This document shows positions 34,478 through 44,663 of a DNA stretch of 64,000 nt, piece by piece. Both the position numbers and the translations under genes were made by a program. Within the stretch, counting starts at the first letter, position 1. The number at the start of each line of letters is the position of its first letter. The notes beneath the pieces are model-generated. The model was not told the origin of the DNA. It ran no database searches and worked only from the letters and a program-made list of their open reading frames with translations. This stretch comes from Linum tenue (taxonomy: Eukaryota > Streptophyta > Magnoliopsida > Malpighiales > Linaceae): the NCBI GenBank assembly GCA_946122785.1, contig CAMGYJ010000008.1:9263475-9327474 (forward strand), written 5' to 3'.

Positions 34478-34792
34478 TTAAGGTTCCTCGAAGCCATTGT
34501 TAACATGCCTTCGCTTGTGAGGGGAAGAGTAGTCCTCGGACGACCACCAAGGAGCTGCCACATCAGCTCCGTCACCGGCAGCTCCTTTCATCTGATGCTG
34601 CTGCTCACCTGGAAATTATAAAAACTGCTGTCAGCTTGAAGAAAGACAATCAAAGATATACAAGAACCGTTAAACTTGGTTACGGTTCCTACCTGGCGAG
34701 AAATGTTGTCTGGAAGCAGCTGAGGAGGAAAACTGACTTAAAACCAAAAGGCAGAACATCATCTTGATCAGCAACACAGCTACCCTCTTCAT
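34478..34792 (-). CDS. secreted peptide precursor, GOLVEN/RGF/CLEL-like
   Basis: A two-exon gene: exon 1 34792-34693, exon 2 34608-34478, donor GTAGGA and acceptor TTTCCAG. The exons total 231 bp for a 76-residue precursor. Residues 1-27 form a signal peptide with a basic start and a hydrophobic core (MKRVAVLLIKMMFCLLVLSQ). A variable linker follows, and near the C-terminus comes DYSSPHKRRHVNN (coded at 34534-34496) preceded by an acidic residue, then six more residues. Mature RGF/GOLVEN peptides are about 13 residues, start with sulphated Asp-Tyr and end in His/Asn-Asn; this matches that pattern, though the usual proline before the end is absent. In the family such peptides control root meristem and gravity responses through RGI receptors. 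Family assignment is an inference; the secreted-precursor architecture is plainly visible. Confidence 0.65.
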
Positions 34793-35684
34793 GTCAAAGC
34801 TCTGCAGCGAAAAATGACAGGCATGCAAGTTTGCGTTCTTGCTGAAGCCCCTTTTCTACATTTCAAGATACCAAGTGGATTAACACTATTTGAGAGGACC
34901 CACCAATTAAAGAATTTTGATCAAAACATAGGTGAATCTTAGATTAGCAAGGCATATTTGATATAGGAGTGGAAAAAGGGAAGATTTTTAGTTGTGTGTG
35001 CATATGGGAACATGCTTGGGGTTTCTTTTTGTTCTTTCTAAACTTCTAAAGTTGCTTAATTTCTATCAAGAAAGGGTAAAGTGCTGCTTGGCCGATGGCC
35101 ATCACATGGTTCATTTGCCCCAAATGAACCTTTTTTCCCCTCCAATTCCAACATTCTACTGTAGAGAGCAGTGCAGTTCTAGTATCAGATCTCAGATTAA
35201 TCCGACCCTAATTTGACAACTATTAACAAAACCAGACAAAAATCTTTTAGGTGCAAGCAAAGTACAGTACACAAGAAACATCTGCAGGAGTTCCGAGGTT
35301 CTGTCATTCATGAAAATGAATGCAACGGCCACTTGTTTGTACCAACAAAAACTTGGAGAACTCTATCCACCAAATCTTGGCGAAAGTGTACAATACATGA
35401 TCAAGTTTATCTGAATCAAAATAATTGCCCTGATGGCTTTCCAGAAAAGGAACAGGTCGAAACCAAGACAAGATCAGGGTTTGCTTTCCCATTGAAGGTC
35501 AAGGTAGGGAAAGATCATTCAGTGGAACTACATGGTAATCGAAATACAATATAAACCATGTTTCTGGTTTCAACCTAAGGCACTTCCAACGGAACAGTGT
35601 GTTCTCTGATGTCAATCAAACAAGAAGGTATAATTGACAATCCGCATGTTTTAACCATTGGCTGATGGCCATGAATGTGTGTTC
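34793..35684. other. intergenic region between peptide gene and ATP23
   Basis: Probable promoter of the minus-strand peptide gene and 3' flank of ATP23. Open frames on the plus strand here (for example 35213-35554) show no family features. Confidence 0.45.
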
Positions 35685-36952
35685 TCAAGGAGCTCTATCG
35701 AAAGGTTGTGTATCGTTATAGCAGACATCCCAGACGGCTTCCATGGCATCCTTTGCAGCAGCCTCTGAGCAGTATGGGTTGCCCTTCATTGATTTCATGA
35801 CCCTTCTACGTACGCATTCCTTCAGAGTTCGAAAGGAAAAGTTATATTAGATTCTGAGGTTCCACATGAAGTATCAGATCAGAATTCAGAGATGAAGAAC
35901 TATGGTATGAAGTATGAAGCAGTGGCTATGGGCCAAAGATAATAGAGAATCAGTGGGATTAGGAAATGGCTAGTGTTCTGGCATGGATCGAAGCTATATA
36001 GCCCAAGTATCAGAAATTCAAACACAGAACTGTGAATGCTATCAGTCAGATGTCAATATATATAAGAATTTGGTGAAACTCACTTGTTCATGACCTCTAA
36101 TTTTCATGAAGCCACGGAGCAGCTCCCGCTTGTAGTTACAATCCCCGCTTAAATGGCCAGCCCGAATCTAATATCAGAAGACAAACCAACAAAAAATCAT
36201 CAACATTAAGTGTCAACTCAAGAAGGTTCAATTATAGCTAAGCAGCAAGCATTAAATTGACTAGAGACCTCACTACAAGCATGGTGAGCACAATTAGTCC
36301 AGTCCAAGTTTGCAGCACGGCATTCGTCAAAAGCATGGATAAGTTCATGGATGACCACTTGATTGACCTCATCTTGAATGTTCATTTGATTGCTGCACAC
36401 CTGTATCTGGAAACCCCAAACAGACAAAAATTAAATAACTGATGCCAGCATCCAAATTCAACAGAAACGATACTTGAACCTTGCATTGTGAAAGATTGAA
36501 AATTGAACAAAGGATGTACAGAAAAGAGAGAAGAGCTAACAAAATGCTACCCCTTCACCGGGAGTGAAGCCCCCGCTATAACTGCCATCACAGTGAACGG
36601 CCTTGATGAATTTGTCACCAATTCCACACCCAGCTTTCTCCAAATTCTCCCTCAAAAATTTCACCATTGGAGCTGAAATGAAGTCGAAGAGAGGAAAAAA
36701 CAGTTAACTGTCAAGACACGAACTTTCCGTTTGTTCAGAGTAAACTGAAGGTGCACAATTGATTATTTTCCAAGAATTCAGAGGCAACTGAAATTAGAGT
36801 GAGTAAAAGAAGTCTAGAACCCTAAGAGCTCAATTGAAATGTAAGAGAGAAAGAGAGGAATAGTTACTCCGGAGGCTCTTCCGAATCATGTCTTCGCATT
36901 CTTCGACGGTCCGGCCGGCGGAGCCAGGAATCGAGGTGGGTTCATCGGCCAT
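35685..36952 (-). CDS. ATP23: mitochondrial inner membrane protease ATP23 (peptidase M76)
   Basis: This metalloprotease acts in the mitochondrial intermembrane space; in yeast it matures Atp6 and assists ATP synthase assembly. Five exons by eye: 36952-36868, 36672-36551, 36400-36269, 36167-36084 and 35819-35685. They total 558 bp (185 residues) with all phases consistent. The zinc site HELIH (residues about 87-91) lies in VVIHELIHAFDECRAANLDW, followed by cysteine-rich NCAHHACSE and then IRAGHLSGDC. Several conserved cysteines suit the oxidising compartment. The length is close to that of the Arabidopsis homologue. The start is the only ATG giving the expected short N-terminus. No cleavable presequence is obvious, which is also usual for this family. 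Confidence 0.93.
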
Positions 36953-38091
36953 TGCTGCGTTCGATCGGTCAGCGACGGAGCAACCCAATTTAGCTTCACG
37001 GCTGAAGCAGGGGTTTTACGGCGGCTTGGAGAGGTTTTTTGGATTTTGACGAGAAGAAAAATCAGAGGGGGAAGAGAGAGATGATGACTGCCACGTCGGA
37101 GTCAGAATTCATGGGTTAATTACATAAACCATCACCGGAAAGTTCATTGACAAACTGATCATCAAACTATGAATTTATATCAAATGTATCATTGAAGTTA
37201 AGGATGATTATAATCTTTTTTGTCGACTCCATTTTCAAATTGAAAAAGATCCAAGGCTATGATGAAGATATTAGCCAATTGTTAAGAAGAGGGAACATAA
37301 GATGTTCAAATAACATATTTTGTCGAAACCTTTTCCGAAATATACGGTATAATTAATCATCACAACAAAGGAAAGCTACATGTGGATGACCATATAGTGC
37401 CATAAGTCATGATGAAGTGTAATTTCGCGTCCATATTTAAAGTAGTTATGAGTTTCGAGTTAATCTAATCGCGAATTACCTCAATAACACATATTTACAA
37501 TCTTTTTTTATGAATCTATTACATAATTATACTGATTTCAGAGCATATATATCATCTCATTTATAGACCACATAATTAACCAAATTCATATATGTCCTTA
37601 ATCTGAAAAGTTGAACAAAAAAAAATATTTGTTTGCCTAATTTATTGAAAAGCTAAATATATGCATATTGTACATGTCTATATATGCGGTTTTTTCTCGT
37701 CCTTGGAGGATTACAAACTAATCAACAATAACACATGTAAATAAATACCTAATACCTTAACCACACAAATATTAAAAACTCTAGAATTTAGCACCCATTA
37801 AACTCGGTCAAAACCTAAAAACAACCCCAAAGGTGTTGTAATTTCCCAAAAATAGCATTTTCCAATCTCAACCAACCATTGCTCTTTCCCTTCCATGCAA
37901 CCCATGCAAAAAAAAATCCTCCATAAATTGGTCCCTCACCTCCACAATTTGAAAATGATTCTATAGCTTCTGCAGTGTCTTCTCTACTCGATCTAGAGAA
38001 CCAACGACACTGCACCTCCTATAGAATCTCACCTCCTAATTATTACACCTTATAATACCCCTAAAAACAAAAACAAAAAGGAAAAAAAACA
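36953..38091. other. divergent intergenic region, ATP23 / arabinogalactan protein
   Basis: About 1.1 kb between two divergent genes, holding both promoters. The segment near 37110-37240 contains words of a common dispersed plant repeat (CATAAACCATC..ATGTATCATTGAAG). No gene seen. Confidence 0.45.
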
Positions 38092-38619
38092 ATGGCACGA
38101 CAACTTCTCGTCATTGCCCTCATCCTCGTCGCCGTCGTCGGCGCCCTCGCCGCGGACTCCCCCAAGAGCTCCCCGTCGCCCAAGAGCTCCAAGGCCCCCT
38201 CCGCCTCCCCGCCCAAGTCCGGCGACAAGGACGACTCCTCCTCCTCCTCCTCTCCGGCCAAGTCTCCCAAGGCCTCCTCGCCAAAGGCTTCCTCCTCTCC
38301 GGCCAAGTCTCCCAAGTCCTCCGCCGGAGAATCTCCCGCCGAGTCCCCCAACGGCGACGACTCATCCTCCGACGCTCCTTCCTCCGACGACTCCGCCTCT
38401 TCCCCGTCCGCCGATGAATCCTCCGACGCTCCGTCCTCCGACTCCTCCGCCGCTTCGCCGGAAGCCGACGTGTCTTCCCCACCTGCCCCCACCACCGAGG
38501 GCCCCGCTGCTGACGTGGCTGCGGCCGACGCACCCGCCCCCGCTAGCGGTGTTGATGGCTTGAAGTTCTCGTCCGTCGCTGGCTTCGCCTCCGTCGTTGT
38601 CGCTGGGCTCTTCTTCTAA
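38092..38619 (+). CDS. classical arabinogalactan protein, GPI-anchored
   Basis: A single-exon gene of 175 residues. An N-terminal signal peptide (MARQLLVIALILVAVVGALA) precedes a long Ser/Pro/Ala-rich region with many SP, AP and SPK motifs, the usual sites for proline hydroxylation and O-linked arabinogalactan. The centre is unusual in its many aspartates and lysines (SGDKDDSSSS; several SSD and DAPSSD units). The C-terminus is small residues, then a hydrophobic tail (FSSVAGFASVVVAGLFF), the signal for a glycosylphosphatidylinositol anchor. It therefore acts at the plasma membrane and cell wall. The coding region is very GC-rich against AT-rich flanks, so long open frames appear in other frames and are shadows. 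The 5' leader is A-rich and begins shortly before the ATG. Confidence 0.93.
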   Translation: MARQLLVIALILVAVVGALAADSPKSSPSPKSSKAPSASPPKSGDKDDSSSSSSPAKSPKASSPKASSSPAKSPKSSAGESPAESPNGDDSSSDAPSSDDSASSPSADESSDAPSSDSSAASPEADVSSPPAPTTEGPAADVAAADAPAPASGVDGLKFSSVAGFASVVVAGLFF

Positions 38620-40877
38620 TTAAATTTGAGTTCGCGATGCGTTTTTATTTGTTTGTTCTTTTTTAATTTGGGTTGAGACTACGGATGAGAGAGCTGTTAA
38701 ATATGGAATTAATTCATCTGTACGTACTCAACTTTTGTTTTATATGTTTTTTTTAATTAATGGAAATTAATATTATAGGATGCAAGAGGCGAGGGCAGGC
38801 TTCTGGTATCCATACCTATATACATTCGAAATTTTTTTTTTTTTCATTTCGACATGGTTTATCTTGAAAAATCGAAGAAGCACAATGAAAAATATGAAAA
38901 TCATACAAATTCATATCTGCTGTCGAACTCTCTCACAACCTTAATCAATGACATTTACGAACTTGAAGAACTTTCCACATGATTTCATTATCCCAAGACA
39001 ACCAGTTTTTACTCGTCAAGTTACCGTATTTATATAGTTCTCCTTAGAGTCAATAATGCTATTTTGGAATTTTTGGATTGATATTTACCATTCTCAAATT
39101 CTCGGAATCGACCCATTGTACACTTACACAAATAGTTTAAAGTGTAAATGAGCATTGAAAGAGCGAACAAGGACTTAGTCTAGTGATATTATCATTAGTT
39201 TTAAATCAATATTATCTACAAGTAAGCACTGAAAGAATTGACGTGCCATATACACAATATATAGTTTATACTTTCACTTTACAATTAATATGTAGAAGTA
39301 ATTTATAAGCTATGTTTTGATTATCTAACTTTCATTGAGCTAGTGTTATATAATGATGTTATGATGAGAAGAGAGGAAATTAAGATTCTTAAATGATAAA
39401 AAATATATATATATGAAACTTCGAAAAACAAGCATTATTCAATATGTGAATATAATATAGAGTTTTGAAATCTCCTTGTCAAGTCCACACTCTAATTAAT
39501 AAATGAAAAATAAAACCACCACTTCCAATTCAAATTTCCTGCTTGAAAAGTGATTTGCGAAAGGATATTTTTGACAGCTTATTTTGACGGGTGAAAAGTG
39601 ACCCACTATAGGTTTTCTCCAAAGATGCCAAAAGACGGATAAACACTGCCCTCTGATCCGTACCAATCTCTTCTCCTCCATCCTCTCATCCCTATCGACG
39701 AACCGCAATATGCTCCGCAAGAAGTTTCACACTACCAACTTGGTTCGGCTCCCTCCAAGAAGAGTATCATCGCCCAAAATCAACCATCCGCTTTGAATCA
39801 ATGATACACCGAATTATATATTCCATCAAAGAAGAGTTGACGACCAAAACCAACCGTCCGCTTCAAATTGGCGATTCACAATTTTCTTTTGTTAGGGGTG
39901 CAAATTGGATGGAGGGCGTGTCTTGCTTCTGAATTGCAAGGTTTGGCGTACTTGCGAAGGAATCTTGAAGAAGATAGATTACTTCCGTCGACCGAAGTCA
40001 ACCATAAGCATATAATTCACCACTAAACTGGTAAGACTTTGTTGGGGTCGCAGTCAAGAATACTCGGGGGAGCATTCCACTGTCTTCAGTGGGTCGGGGA
40101 GCTGTCATACGTCGCCAGATTAGAGCTGGAGTCGTTCATCATCCTCAAACAGATACTTCTGAGGTCGCTTCGGAGGCTGAGATTCTGGGTAAGAAGTCAA
40201 TCCCAGTTTTTCATCTTCGATTGAGGGTTCAGATTGTGCTTATGGTTAGTTTGGGTACAGGATTGGCGAATCATGTTGTGGGTCGGTTGTGTGATGTAAT
40301 TTCACTTTGATGTCAAGTTGGATTGCCCTGTTTTGGACAAGCAATTCGCTGTTGAAGAGATTTCATCTCAGGTGTTGAGAAATAGGTTGATGATGCCTCC
40401 AAATTTCTGAATAACAAAGCTAGCTAGCTGGACCACATTCGTACACATGCATATTGTTAGTACGTGTGATTACCGGTTAATTTGGGATAGGATATTAGAA
40501 TATGATGATTGTAGTGATCATGTCATCAGAGTGTGCAACAAAACATAATTTGAGATATTAGAATTTGAATTTGAATTTGTGACGCTAGTGTAGAGTTTTA
40601 AAATCTCCTTATTCATCATTTGTTAATAGGTAGATAGGAATTTTGGTGTGAAGTAATTAGAGCATCAAATTAAACAAGAAAACGAAATTCGGGGAACCAG
40701 CAAATTAAAGATAATTAAGATACCCCTCTGCTGGCCGTCTTTGTCACTGAGCCGACCAAACTCCATCTAGAAAAGGAATGCATAACGGTAGCTAGCTGCA
40801 ACGGATGGAGTCATTATTAATGCAAAGCAAACGGAAACAACATTTGAGACTCATCAGTCAGTCATAACTCATAATCG
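38620..40877. other. AT-rich intergenic region
   Basis: About 2.2 kb without a supported gene. A GC-richer patch at about 40045-40400 contains broken open frames that could be a decayed gene fragment, but I do not recognise it. A TATATATATA run lies near 39403. Confidence 0.45.
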
Positions 40878-41309
40878 ATGATCATGGAAAGATGGATGAG
40901 GTTGAGCAGCAGCCGCATGGCCATTACAACTCTCATCATCCTCCACATCATTACTCATACCCAACAATTGACGTTCCTGTACCTTTGCAACACCGAGCAG
41001 TTCTACGACGACGGCGACCTACGGCTGCAGTGCGCCTACAGTCTCCTAGAAATTCTGTCTCGTTTTAGACGTGAGGGTGGGATGCCCGGAAAGCAGGAAT
41101 GCGCTGGCCCTGACTCGGGTGTCTACGGTTACGCGTGGGTGGATGTGACAAGAAGAAAAGCGGAGATTGCTGATTGTGTCTCCCTAGCTCAGGCTGTTCT
41201 CAAGGACCATTGCCCTAATCGCAAAGGAGCCCAAGTAAATGAGACCACTGGGATTTGCCGAATGAGGTATGAGCTTTATTCCTTCACCATCGCCGGAACT
41301 ACTACTTGA
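40878..41309 (+). CDS. small secreted Gnk2/DUF26-domain protein
   Basis: A single-exon frame of 143 residues. After a short basic start there is a hydrophobic segment (MAITTLIILHIITHTQQL), probably a signal peptide; the ATG at 40878 or an internal Met before this segment could be used. The rest resembles one Gnk2/DUF26 domain: LCNTEQF near the start, then an ADCVSLAQAVLKDHCPN segment and a C-terminal GICRMRYELYSF, which match the family's cysteine pattern and its CxxRYxxYxF end. Family members include antifungal ginkbilobin and plasmodesmata-located proteins; a single-domain secreted form fits the ginkbilobin or CRRSP type. No kinase or second domain follows. Function is not determined. Confidence 0.75.
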   Translation: MIMERWMRLSSSRMAITTLIILHIITHTQQLTFLYLCNTEQFYDDGDLRLQCAYSLLEILSRFRREGGMPGKQECAGPDSGVYGYAWVDVTRRKAEIADCVSLAQAVLKDHCPNRKGAQVNETTGICRMRYELYSFTIAGTTT

Positions 41310-42778
41310 AGTTGAGCTCACCGGAAGAAGAACCGGCGGGATCCATGATGCATGTATCGGCAGAAAAAGGAAGCTGGTGAACCAAATCCTTGTTGCACAA
41401 GGATTCGATAAGTGAACCCTCCACAATTTTTACGAATACAAGCATTCACACATTCATTTTAAAAAAAAAACTCTTTAGCCCGTACGTACTCAACAAATTT
41501 CATTTTATCTGCCCCTCCACTTGGTTTGTTTGTGTCCCAAATTTTTACTAGTCATTTAAGTAACTAAACCCTTCTTGTTTCCCGCTAAAACGTTTGCTTA
41601 ATTAATCATGGCATAACCACAGTTACGCTTGATATGCTATAATAAGCATAGAACTTGAAGTGGGCGACGAGTAATTATGATCGAGTTTTGTCACTTGCAC
41701 GTGAAGATCGTGCATTGCATGCATGGCATGGCAGGCTGTAGCCAACTTTCGTCGGTCCGTGCGACCTTCAGCCAACCACTTTATAATGATTATTATTATA
41801 TTATGGTCGCTGCATCAACAGAGAGCCTTCTTGCTCCGTGATTGCCGCCGTCAATATATACTCTGCCCTAACCGACTCGATACAAAGTCTTTCATAATCG
41901 TGTCATGCGGTGTGAATGGAAAGAGGGGGAAAAAATAGGTTCTCATCGATCAATCGGGTTCAGGATCCGAACCATGAATTCCCTTTGTCTATGTTCACAC
42001 ACAATACTTTCCATATCTGGTTTGTAATGCGCTAACTTAATTTCATCAAGCGAATGAGGCAGATTTGGTATAAGGCACGAGATCGAGCTAGCCAAATCGG
42101 TACGTTCATTTGATTCATTCTTCATAATCTATTATCAAATTTTAAAAAGACACAATCTTGTTTACATTTCAAATGTGTTTGGATGCCTACGCATTCCATG
42201 ACAAGTTTGGTTCCAGAAGGCGATTATGAAGTAAGAAACTTCCTAGACATAAATTAGATAGAAACAAGACAATGAGACACGGTCATCAATATAAAAAGCC
42301 GGTCTTATCCTCATCCTTCGAGAAAGAAAAACGTTTTTTTTTTATAATGTTAGTATGAAGTAGGATCTACAATAATTAAACTATATATGAAAGGATAAAT
42401 AAGTAGAGAGTATGCAAGCTTGACACCTTAATTAAACTCAAAATTACTAGGTCAACACTTCTGCTCTTGATTCGCTTAATTGTGTAGTAACCATAGGGCT
42501 AATTAGTTTTGGTATAGCCACTATTCCCCATGCTACATCATCTTTCCCCAAGCAAGAAATTACAGAGGTCGTACTTTGATGGATACATTTTTTTTTAAAG
42601 AAAAACAAAAGCCAAAAACTCTTCATTTAAACTTTCCGGGCTTGATTGACGCCGTAATTGCTACATATATATCTTAGCCCTCTTTCATCAGTTCTGTAAT
42701 ATTATTATATATATTATCATCATCAAGACCTTGATTTATATTGAGACGACTTGACACCGTTGACTTCATGGCCGGTAG
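41310..42778. other. intergenic region
   Basis: Contains the 3' flanks of the Gnk2 gene and, at its right end, of the pectate lyase. No gene supported. Confidence 0.5.
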
Positions 42779-44147
42779 TCAGCAATGATTACCCTTCCGG
42801 CACGTGAGCGCGCCGGCGGTGCTCGTCATGGCGGCAACGAAAGAAGCAGGCCGAGCGCTCAGGCTAGAAGCTCTGGCAAAAGTACCGGCCCCGGCTCCGG
42901 ACTGGCGGAAGAAAGCCCCGTTGAGCAGCAAGTCGCCCTCAGATCTCCAGTTCCACCTCCTCCACTCGCCCTCCGGCGCGTCCTCGTGCTTCGTCACCTC
43001 CTTCTTCGAGTGGTCGTTGGGCGCCAGGAACCTGTTCCCCTGGCTGTTGATGGTAGGCGACGCGCTCCCCCCAATCGCGTACATCTCCCAGTGCGTGTAG
43101 TCGTTGTTCGCCACGTGGAAGTAGCCGTTCCTGCACCTCGGCATCCTCTGCACCAGCCCTTCCCCGAAATGGTTGAACGCCACCGTCACCTATGTGGTTA
43201 CGTAGCAAAAAAGTGATCAAGTCTCTAATATCATGTCAAGAACCAGTTAATCCGTGCATTACGTACCTGCATGTTCCTGTCCTGAACGTACGAGTCCTTG
43301 TGCCCCAGCAGCATGACCTTATCGTGGTGGGTGAAGTGGTTGTTCGAGATGGTAACCGCGGTCGAACCGTGGATCACGTCGATCAGCCCGTCCCGGCAGT
43401 TGGACATGGTGCAGTGGTCGATCCACACGTGCTTACTAGCGAAGACGGAGATCCCGTCGCCGTCCGACGGGGTCCACCACCCGGAGTGATGAGGGGAGTC
43501 GCGTATGTTGGCGTTGCCTCCTTGCTTGCAGTCGTGGATGTTGATGCCGTGGATTATAATGTTGGTGGCGTAGTGGATGGTGATGCACGGGCCGCTGGAC
43601 ACGTGGACGCTGGCGCCGCGGCCGTCGATGGTCTTGAAGGAGTTCATCACCAGCTCCTGCTTCAGCGTGATCACCATGTCGCGCTGGAACGTGATCCACA
43701 GCGGCTCGTCCTGGATAACGGCGTGGCGGAGGGTGCCCGGCTTTGGGTTGACGGCGTCGTTGTCGCTTGAGTCGGTGACCACGTAGATCCTGCCGTTTCG
43801 GCCACCGATGGCGTTCTTGCCGAACCCTATGGCGCAGTCGGCCAGGCGCTGGCGGTTTTTTGACCAGTTTGGGTCGCACCTCCAGCAGTCGTCGATGGGG
43901 TTCCCTGTCCCGCAGGATAAGTAGGACAGCTTCCTTCTTGACTCGTTCATTGCCCTAATTAACCAAAGAATGAGGCGAAGAGTCGTGACTTAAGTTACTT
44001 AAGTGCATTATGAAGTATGGAATGTACGTACCTGTGGAAGTCTTGGACGACGAGGTCGGGGTCTTGGACGGAGGAGGAGACCAAATGTGGGTGGAGAAGA
44101 GAAATGGAGAGGAGAAGAAGAGGAAGAAGGAATGTGAGAGAAGCCAT
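42779..44147 (-). CDS. pectate lyase (polysaccharide lyase family 1)
   Basis: This secreted enzyme cleaves de-esterified homogalacturonan in the cell wall by calcium-dependent beta-elimination. Three exons by eye: 44147-44032, 43954-43267 and 43189-42779. They total 1,215 bp for 404 residues with matching phases. A signal peptide opens the protein ([18 protein letters not shown]). Then come the plant-specific [13 protein letters not shown], the parallel beta-helix repeats, calcium-site acids within [19 protein letters not shown], and the catalytic arginine region [10 protein letters not shown]. The C-terminus is cysteine-containing. A TATA-like TTTATAAA sits about 110 bp upstream of the ATG. 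An intact copia element lies a further 150 bp upstream in the same orientation and may affect expression. Confidence 0.95.
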
Positions 44148-44254
44148 TTTTAGTTTCTCTTGTTCTTCCTTTTCCTTGTATGTTGATCAAGTGTTTTGGT
44201 CTAGCTAATTAGCTAGCAGGTAGTACTACTTGTGGAAGTGGTGGATGAGTGGGG

Positions 44255-44262
44255 TTTATAAA
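44255..44262 (-). promoter_or_regulatory. TATA box of the pectate lyase gene
   Basis: TTTATAAA in a G/C flank, about 108-115 bp upstream of the start codon. It is the only good TATA-like site between the gene and the copia LTR. Confidence 0.5.
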
Positions 44263-44416
44263 GGGAGGTAAAAGCCGGGAGTGGTGGCGGACTGGCGGTG
44301 ATTAGTACAAGCCAAATGGTGAAGGAAATATTGATGGGTCCATTTTGGTGTGATTTGCGGCTACGTAATTTCAGGTTATAGTGGAAATATTGTTTGTTGG
44401 TTTGATGAGGTAGTTT

Positions 44417-44663
44417 TGTTAAACGAGATCACAAGAACGAAAACGACACCAGATTTACGTGGTATCCTCAACGAATATCGTTGAGACTAATCCACGGAGA
44501 GGAGCAACCTCTCAGAGTCTATGTTATAGAATGATAGCCGAAAATCTTAGGTTACAGCAGAGGAGGCTTTTCCACATATATACCCAGCCTCCTAACCCTA
44601 TTAGGCTTACGTAATTAAACACTAAAACTGGTTAATTACAATTTGCTACTTTAACTTCTAACA
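44417..44663 (-). repeat. 3' LTR of the copia element
   Basis: 247 bp, TGTTA...TAACA. This copy faces the pectate lyase promoter, about 270 bp from its start codon. Confidence 0.97.

Noticed and set aside
38061..38563. Long open frames on both strands overlapping the arabinogalactan protein gene
   Set aside because: They are compositional shadows of the GC-rich Ser/Pro repeat region; only the plus frame with signal peptide and GPI tail makes sense.
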